Source: Aphidius gifuensis (Eukaryota; Arthropoda; Insecta; Hymenoptera; Braconidae). From it: a stretch of 64,000 bases of DNA. Made by a program: the position numbers and the translations under genes. The notes beneath the pieces are model-generated. The model was not told the DNA's origin. It ran no database searches and was given only the letters and a program-made list of their open reading frames with translations. Location: contig NC_057789.1 of NCBI RefSeq assembly GCF_014905175.1, positions 18,216,496 to 18,280,495 on the forward strand, in the 5' to 3' direction. This document shows, one piece after another, positions 57,035 to 64,000 of the stretch. Every line of letters begins with the position of its first letter. The first letter of the stretch is position 1.

Positions 57035-57789
57035 TTATTATCACTACTAAAATATAAAAATAGTCAATACAGTAATAGTTATAAGTCCAATACTAAAAGA
57101 CAAAACTAACTTAAAATTAAATTATCTTTTAGGGCTTTTTTTAAGTTTAATTTCTCCCCTTTAATTTAGTTAAAATATAATGTATACTTAAATTTAAGAA
57201 ATTCAATAAATAAACTTTTTTCAAAAAAAAAAAAAAAAAAAAAGCTCTGGAGTTTCAACTAGAAGATACCGTGTTCAAGACCTGGTGATGTCAAGTATTT
57301 ATGGTGTAGTTTTTTCAGTCGAATAAAAATTATCAATTGTATAAATAAAAAAGATCTGGTAACGTTTGTTGGGGCGTGTGGCCCGCGTTACCCGTTGAAA
57401 ATTAAAAATTTTCAATACTCCGGCTAGGGCCATGGGTGTCATAATTTCCCAGATATAATGAAATTATGGTTTTTTAAAAAGTTTTACGGTTTATTAATAA
57501 TAACATTATTCAAAAAAAAATGTTTATGTTTATTGTTTTTATATCTCAAAAAATATTGGAGATAGCAAAAAAAACCGATTTTGCGGGTGATAGAGTTTTT
57601 TGCGACGCAAAATAAGATCCCGTTACGAATTCTCGCTTACATGTAAAAAAAATTTTCAAAAAAAAAACTCGACGAAAAAAATAACGACAAAAAAAATCAT
57701 GACAGAAAAAATTTTAAAAAAAAATTACGTCATAATAAATTTTTTTTTTTCTAAATAATAAATTTAATATTTCATATAAATTATTTTTC

Positions 57790-58080
57790 TCATATATGTA
57801 TAGCCGTTAGATATTTTACTCAGCTAGTAGATATTTTACTTAACCTTAATAATAGCCAAACAATCAATATCTACATCATTTTACTTAGCTAGATTTTGCA
57901 CTTAGCTAGATTTTTTATAAAGCTAGATTTTCTACTTAGCTTGGATTATAGCCAAATAATCAATATCTGCATTATTTTTCTTAGCTAGATTTTTTACTCA
58001 GCTGTAATTGTAGCCAAACAATTACTATCAATCTTATTCAACGATTCAAATCTTTGACTCAGTCACTAGATATTTTTTGT
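57790..58080. repeat. TTTTTTACTTAGCY word repeat, copy 2
   Basis: Words TATTTTACTTA, ATAGCCAAACAATCAATATC and TTAGCTAGATTTTT recur, same orientation as 44270-44780. Confidence 0.55.
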
Positions 58081-58498
58081 CTAAATTTTTTTTTTTTTAC
58101 TTTTTTTTGTGATTTTTACGGAGGCTAGGAGCCGAAAGGCTCAGCCGCAGTATTGGATTTATCCCCCCAAAAAAAAAAACGTTCATAACTTTTAAACTAA
58201 TTGTCGTAAAGACTTTGGATTTGGCTCAAAAGAAGCGGCTCTGGAAATTTTATCGCCCCTAATAAAAAAAAACATTATCTATCCGGCCATTTTTTTTTGA
58301 AAACGAAAATTGTGTTTTGCACGAAAAATACTATTCGTACGATAAAAATTCATTCGAGAAAGTTATAGAATTTTGAAAAACGATTATTTTAAGCAATATG
58401 AAACCTCTGCGACTACTCTATTTTGAGTTATAGCTAGTGCCGTTTTCATTTTTTAGGCAAACGATAACTCATGATGGAATGGTGTTAGAGACTTTATA

Positions 58499-59381
58499 CA
58501 CGGATAAAAATTTACATTTTTTTTTAATATAATACCATAGCAATTTTTGCGTTGTGTTACAGTAAGCTGGAACCATAAGAGCATCATATTAAATTTTGAG
58601 ACAGACCATAGCAATTTTCATTGAAAAACGTCACTTACTGGCCATGCGACCTTCCGCGGTGTACCATAGTAAATTTTGCGATGGGCAAACGCAAAATTTA
58701 TTATGTTTATAAACGCTCGTAAAAAAATATTGTAAAAAAACATTTCAAGCCTAGGATTTGAACCCCATATCATCGGGATACAAATCCTATGAGTTATCCG
58801 CTGCGCCACAACAACGTATCTGTAAGGGAAATATTATTTGTTTTACATTAACAATTTGAAAATAAGCAAAGTCACGCCTGCACAGTCGACTAAAAAGTGG
58901 GGGCAGTTGACATTTCTGAGTCCTTCATCAATTTTGCTATGGCCCATTGTAATTTTAAATATGTTGCTTTGTATTTGTTAGTGACACCTACAGGAAATCC
59001 AAGAAAGTTATTAAAATTACTATGGTACATTGTAAATTTTCAGAGGATCATTTTAATCTTGTCCATAACAACAAAGTAAAATTTAGAAATAAACAAAGCA
59101 AAAAAAAAAAAAATATTTTTTACTATGGTGCAATGTAATTTTTAGACTGGATTATTTTAAATTTTAAATTTGGTTTCTGTAAAAATTTCTTTATGCGTTG
59201 TAATTTTTTTATCGGGGAATAGCAAAAAAAAAACATGACAAAATCGCTATGGTACATTTTAATTTTTCAAGACTACAATTGTTTTTTTTCGTTGAAATGA
59301 CAGTAAATTTTTTAATAATCATAATATGGTTCTATGGTAATGTGGCACCATAGTAATATTGAGTGAAAATTTTTCTCCGTG
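58499..59381. mobile_element. 883-bp element nested in the 2.8-kb element
   Basis: The ends CACGGATAAAAATTT and AAATTTTTCTCCGTG are inverted, and TA lies on each side. The interior repeats ACCATAGTAA/TTACTATGGT words and contains a tRNA-like sequence. TA duplication suggests Tc1/mariner-type movement. Confidence 0.65.
58747..58815 (-). pseudogene. tRNA-like sequence 3
   Basis: The minus strand reads A box TGGCGCAGCGGATAACTC and B box GGGGTTCAAATCC at normal spacing. The stems are poor. It is probably part of the nested repeat element rather than a working tRNA gene. Confidence 0.45.
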
Positions 59382-60469
59382 TATTAGGCTTAAAATATGC
59401 GTATTCGAAAATTCTATCGCCTCTCCGAAAGAATTTTGATCTATGAATCATATTTTTTATAAAAATTAAAAAAAAACCATTTTTTTTTTTTTTTAAATTT
59501 AGTTTTTAGAAAAAAAAAAAAAAAGTGACTGAACAGATAATGCTCTTTCTCATGAAGGGCTATGGAGTTTCAGAAGACGCGTTGTTTGAGCCTAATACGA
59601 AGTCTCTACTACATTTTTATCAAAAGTTATTGCATTTCTAGTTTTCGAGTAATTTCTGAAAAATGCTCTAACTTTCGACAAAATCGTCCTAGATACTTCG
59701 TATAAGACTTAAAAAGCATGTGTGGTAAAATCCTACAACTTTTAGTCGAAACTTTTTTCAAAAAAAATTATAGTTTTCATAAAATAATAAAAAATAGAAT
59801 TTTTGAAATATTTTTGTCTCTTTTGTTTCAAAAATAGAAAAAAATCGACTATTGGAATCAGGATAAACTCCTTAAGGGGCGATAGAGTTTTGAAAACCAC
59901 GTTTTTTGAGCTTAATATGTAGTCATTCCGTTGATTCTAACAGAAGTTATATCTTGCCTTAACTTGAACGAAAAAAAAAAAAAAAAAAAAATCGATTTTC
60001 AGAAAAATAAAAAAAAATGTACTATTATTGTTACTTTTAAAAACCATTTAAGAGATAAAATTTAACACGGCTCTAGCCGGAGTATTGAAAATTTTTAATT
60101 TTCAACGGTAACGCGGGCCACACGCCCCAACAAACGTTACCAGATCTTTTTTTATCATGCTTTTTTTCATCATGATTTTTTTTGTCAAAATTTGTTTTGT
60201 CGTGATTTTTTCTGTCAATTTTTTTTTTTTAAATTTTTTTTGTCGTGAAATCGAATTCTCTATTTTAATTTTACGTTGAGTTATTCGATGCCTAATTTTT
60301 CTGAGTTGTTGAAAAATTGATTGAAATTAATATAACTCTCAGGATACTGAAGATAGAAACATTGTATTAGGCTCAATTAAAAGTTCTCAAAAAGCTCTGT
60401 TGAAGGAAATGTAGGTCATTTTTTGGCCTTAAATGGTTTTTGAAAAAAGAAATCAAATATTTGATTTTT

Positions 60470-61720
60470 TAAGTATAAAGTTTTTTGAGACGCAAAATAT
60501 GAGCCTAATACGAAGTCTTTATTCTTATTTTTGGTCAAGTTATTCGATTTCTAATTTTTTTAAATTTGTTTAAAACCGTTATAACTTTCGGGATAATGAA
60601 GATAGAGACATCAAACTAGGCTTAAATGAAAGGTCTTACGAAGCTTTATTATGGGATATTTGGCTTTTTTTTCGGCCAATTTTTTATGAGATATTTAACT
60701 TTTTCTTTGGCCTTGAATAATTTCTGAGAAAAAAAATTAAATATGTGATTATTTTTTTTTTTATTCATAGTTTTTTTTTTTTCGTTCAAAAACTACTGAA
60801 GATAGAGGAAAAAACCGACAATGCGGGCGATAGAGTTTTTGAAGACGCATCATTTAAGTAAAAAATTAAATTGTTCTAAACAATCAAAAAAAATTTTTTT
60901 TTTTTATAAAATTATTAAATTTTTGGAAGTCTTGGCTGAGTATTGGCAGCCCATGCTTGGCCCAGTATTATTAGCCAAGCTTGAATTGGAGTTTTTTGAG
61001 ACGCAAAAAATGATCCTAATACGAAGTCTACATTCTCATTTTTGGTCAAGTTATTCGATTTCTAATTTTTTCAAATTTGTTTAAAACCGTTATAACATTC
61101 GGGATAATGAAGATAGAGACATCAAACTATGCTTAAATGAAAGGCCTCATGAAGCTCCATTATGGGATATTTGGCTTTTTTTTCGGCTTTGAATAGTTTC
61201 TGAGAAATAAAATTAAATATGTGATTATTTTTTTTTTATTTTATAGTTTTTTTTTTTTCGTTCAAAAACTATTAAAGATAGAGGAAAAAACCGACAATGC
61301 GGGCGATAGAGTTTTTTAAGACGCAAAAAATGAGCCTACTACGAAGTCTTTATTCTCATTTTTGGTCAAGTTATTCGATTTCTAATTTTTTCAAATTTGT
61401 TTAAAACCGTTATAACTTTCGGGATAATGAAGATAGAGACATCAAACTAAGCTTAAATGAAAGGCTTCATGAAGCTCCATTATGAGATTTTTGGCTTTTT
61501 TTTCGGCCTTGAATAGTTTCTGAGAAATAAAATTAAATATGTGATTATTTTTTTTTTTATTTCATATTTTTTTTTTTTTCGTTCAAAAACTATTGAAGAT
61601 GGATGAAAAAACCTACTATGCGGGCGATAGAGTTTTCGAAGACGCATCATTTAAGCCTAATACGATGATTTTCCTTCAATTAGTTCGTAAGTTATGAACG
61701 TTTTTTTTTTTTCGTTATAA
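60470..61720. repeat. Tandem array of about 320-bp units
   Basis: GAGACATCAAACTA.GCTTAAA recurs at about 60608, 61116 and 61436, and GCGGGCGATAGAGTTTT at about 60818, 61300 and 61620. The larger gap between the first two is filled by an inserted block (about 60860-60990: ATTAAATTGTTC.AAACAATC, GTATTGGCAGCCCATGCTTG) that also occurs at 61745-61870. The frames here are repeat artefacts. Confidence 0.7.
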
Positions 61721-61739
61721 AATACAATACTGCGGCTGA

Positions 61740-62175
61740 GGTAAAAAATTAAATTGTTCCAAACAATCAAAAAAAATTTTTTTTTTTTATAAAATTATTA
61801 AATTTTTGGAAGTCTTGGCTGAGTATTGGCAGCCCATGCTTGGCCCAGTATTATTAGCCAAGCTTAAATTGGTGTCAAATCCTAAGCCTGGTGCAAGCAC
61901 TGACCAAGACTGGCAGCAAAGACTTGGCAACATTTTGCCAGGCTTGTTGCCAAAATGTTGTTTTCTCCTTCACGGGCCCGATCTAAAAAATCTCAGTCTT
62001 TAAAATGTCAAAGTCTTAAAACAGTCTTTATTTGTCCAACTAAGAAGACTTCGGAAGACTTCCTATTAAAGACCTCAGGCTTGCGAAGTCTTCCATTTAA
62101 AGACCTCGTAAGCCTGAGGTCTTTCAGAGGAAGTCTTCTATTTTAAGACCGTAGGCTTCCGAAGTCTTCCATTTT
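61740..62175. repeat. TTGGCAGC and GAAGTCTTCC word repeats
   Basis: The first part repeats the block also inserted in the tandem array. It is followed by CTTGGCAACATTTTGCCAGG with a small stem, and then by a cluster of AAGTCTTCC/GGAAGACTT and GACCTCAGGCTT words in both orientations (61990-62175). No protein similarity is seen. Confidence 0.6.
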
Positions 62176-63212
62176 TTTTATTTTTTTTTTATTTTGAGCC
62201 ATAAAAATAGCTTGGAGTAATGCCAAGAAGTCTGTGACATAATATTTTAAAATAAAAGTTGGGTTTTTTCATTCAAGTCCAAATATAACTATGAAATCTA
62301 GTTATTTCTGGTGGCAATTCGTTGTTTTATAAATATATCAATGTTTTGAATTTTCAATAATTCATATTACAAAAACTGTTAGAGATATTGAATTTCTATT
62401 ATTACCATTGTTTTCCTCGTAAAAAATACTATTCAAATCATTAATAAACTTATTTTTTTTTAAATTTATTTATAGTGAAAAATAGCAAAATAATCAAAAA
62501 TTAGTAAAAAATTTCGATATTTTTCTTAATCTCGTAAAATATTAAAGAGACGATATTGCTGTTTAATCCATATTATTCCTCGTAAAAAATACTATTAATA
62601 TCGATTTTGAAGATAATTTTTTTATATAACATTTATTTATAAAAAAAATAACAAAAAAAAAAAATTTGATATCTTGGGCCCTCGACATCTCGAAAAGTAT
62701 TTGAGATATCGAAATTCTGTTGCGGCCATTATTTCTCTCTCGAAAAGACGTTCTAGTTTCTGTTATAAAATCTTGTCACCACGGATATCGTAGTCTTGCC
62801 AAATAATTTACTGAACTTAAAGCAACGTTTAGTAGATCAGTAATGCCATCAGTTGATAAAAAATTGAGATAGATTTGTCGAAAAACATGAATGAGAAAGT
62901 AATAAATATTTACACACATACATTGAGTGAAATCGAGCCAAAATAATGGTCAAATTGTATTGACTAATTTGATAATCATTGAATAACACCATCAGCACCG
63001 ATAATACAATTTGGAACAAAAAAAGCTTGGCATTCTTTAAAAAACGAATAATAGAAAGCCAAGGGTTGAGTTCCCGAAGGGCGCGATCTACACGTCATTT
63101 TCTGATTTTCCTTTAACATCACATGTTGATCAACATTACAACAATTAAAATTATCTATTGAAATAGAACTTTATAGATATTAATGATTTAAGTGAAATAT
63201 TTATATATATAT
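62176..63212. other. AT-rich stretch without recognisable genes
   Basis: GATATCGTAGTCTTGCC near 62779 is a relic of the 43080-43497 MITE terminus. Minus-strand frames around 62990-63100 are broken and match nothing I know. Confidence 0.5.
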
Positions 63213-64000
63213 TGTAACGATTCTCGTTGCTTTAAAGGCTAAGCCACATAGACAATGGTTCGACTCTTCAACAAGCGACATCATCAACATCAAGTCATAT
63301 TAGAGTAGGGCAAATCCCCCCTCTTTTCCGTATGTAAAATTCAGTCAAATAATTAGGAGTGTAAACTCGCTCTCTTGTCTTTGAGACGTCAGACTGACTG
63401 GACCTCTGTTTTAACCAGTCGTCTGGCGACGGTGAGTTTGAGGTTATTTTTCTGTATGTTGGACATGGTGGATCAACCGCCATGTGCTACCTTTTGTTTA
63501 ACTTTGATTTTGATGATCAACTCAAGGCGGATCCTCGAGTTGATTATGATACTTTTGATACTTTCGATTATTAGATTTAGCTTCTTAATTAATTAATAAT
63601 TAATATTTTGTTGGACGCGGTCCCCTTTAGATTAGGATTTTTGAGATAAATATGGATTAGTTTATTTTGTATTTGAGTTATGTTGGCTAATTGAGTTACG
63701 TTGATAACTGAGTTTGTTTGATAAATAAATATAAAGTAAATGAATTAATGGTGTCTTTTGTTATTATTTTGGGGTATTTATTAATTATTATTTTCAGGTA
63801 AAATAATTGTAACAGCTTTATCCGGCCCTTCTACCAAAACCCACACACTGAGCGACCCTGCGGCTTTCTTCTAGATTGCTTGTTTCGGTTGTTTTATTTA
63901 TTGTTTGATTATATTATTGTCCAGGTATGAATGTGTTCTGAGCGCGAGATTGTGTTATGCCTTTTTCCGGTTTTAAGGCGATTTGAAAACCCCTGATTTT
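63213..64000 (+). mobile_element. Second LTR of the same retrotransposon family, cut by the window edge
   Basis: It starts TGTAACGATTCTCGTTGC, matching the LTR start at 53396, and aligns block by block to the end of the window (last shared block GCCTTTTTCCGGTTTTAAGG). By comparison with 53396-54414, about 140 bp of the LTR should lie beyond 64000. Whether it is a solo LTR or the 5' LTR of a longer element cannot be told. Confidence 0.72.

Larger units (their letters stand above)
57347..60153. mobile_element. 2.8-kb TIR element with about 73-bp termini, non-coding interior
   Basis: The termini AGATCTGGTAACGTTTGTTG, GGGCGTGTGGCCCGCGTTAC and ATTTTCAATACTCCGGCTAG are present at the left and in reverse complement at the right (ending CCAGATCTTTTTTT), differing by one base of length. 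The interior has no open frame of note. Repeated phrases (GATAGAGTTTT, GCCTAATACGAAGTCT) link it to the tandem array at 60470-61720. A second TIR element (58499-59381) is nested inside. Confidence 0.75.

Noticed and set aside
60821..62146. Frames with VLAEYWQPMLGPVLLAKL in two places
   Set aside because: They repeat because a block of the tandem array is duplicated; GC-containing TTGGCAGC words give the protein-like look and no family fits.
53396..64000. Reading the two LTRs as the ends of one element with 54415-63212 as its interior
   Set aside because: The LTRs are too diverged, no primer-binding site follows 54414, and the interior has no gag or pol but consists of unrelated TIR elements.
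1..64000. CRISPR arrays, operons, integrated bacterial or polydnavirus-type genes
   Set aside because: No regularly spaced direct repeats with unique spacers, no bacterial-type gene clusters and no recognisable viral structural or replication genes were found.

Overview
This is a very AT-rich, intron-containing animal genomic window, most likely from an insect. The introns are 75-93 bp GT-AG, the only intact host gene reads as SKI3/TTC37, and nearly everything else is transposon debris. The base composition and dense small inverted-repeat elements would fit a parasitoid wasp, but that is inference. I see no bacterial operons, CRISPR array, rRNA or plasmid features.

Layout. 0-9.7 kb: small inverted-repeat elements, a decayed THAP-domain gene, tandem repeats and a possible Helitron relic. 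9.9-10.7 kb: a C2H2 zinc-finger pseudogene split by a TTAA-flanked element. 12.0-21.4 kb: two facing copies of a large palindromic element, each carrying broken pieces of an AFG1-type ATPase gene in both orientations, separated by a spacer with a 1.5-kb foldback element. 23.1-27.1 kb: the SKI3/TTC37 homologue, six exons visible, with 5' exons not found. 27-44 kb: a 85-codon LINE-ORF1-like remnant, nested hairpin elements, strand-switching satellites, a 642-bp element with an exact 8-bp target duplication, and a Helitron 3' end. 44.9-47.2 kb: decayed exons, including a tandemly duplicated unidentified exon and a J-domain exon cut by a 933-bp foldback element. 51.9-54.4 kb: a decayed first exon of the PP2A scaffold subunit, then a Gag-encoding LTR-retrotransposon fragment without pol, with its 3' LTR. 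54.7-62.2 kb: further large inverted-repeat elements and tandem repeats. 63.2 kb to the end: a second LTR of the same family, cut by the window edge.

How it fits together. The single gene that looks functional is SKI3/TTC37, the TPR scaffold of the Ski complex in cytoplasmic 3'-5' mRNA decay. The dominant structure is the inverted repeat, at scales from 14-bp snapback palindromes to 2.5-kb arms, often nested. Several insertions can be proven from the window alone, because an empty copy of the target or an interrupted reading frame survives nearby. These are an 8-bp duplication GACGTCAC, an 8-bp duplication ATGTATAT, TTAA duplications and CTG duplications. No transposase gene is visible, so all the DNA elements look non-autonomous.
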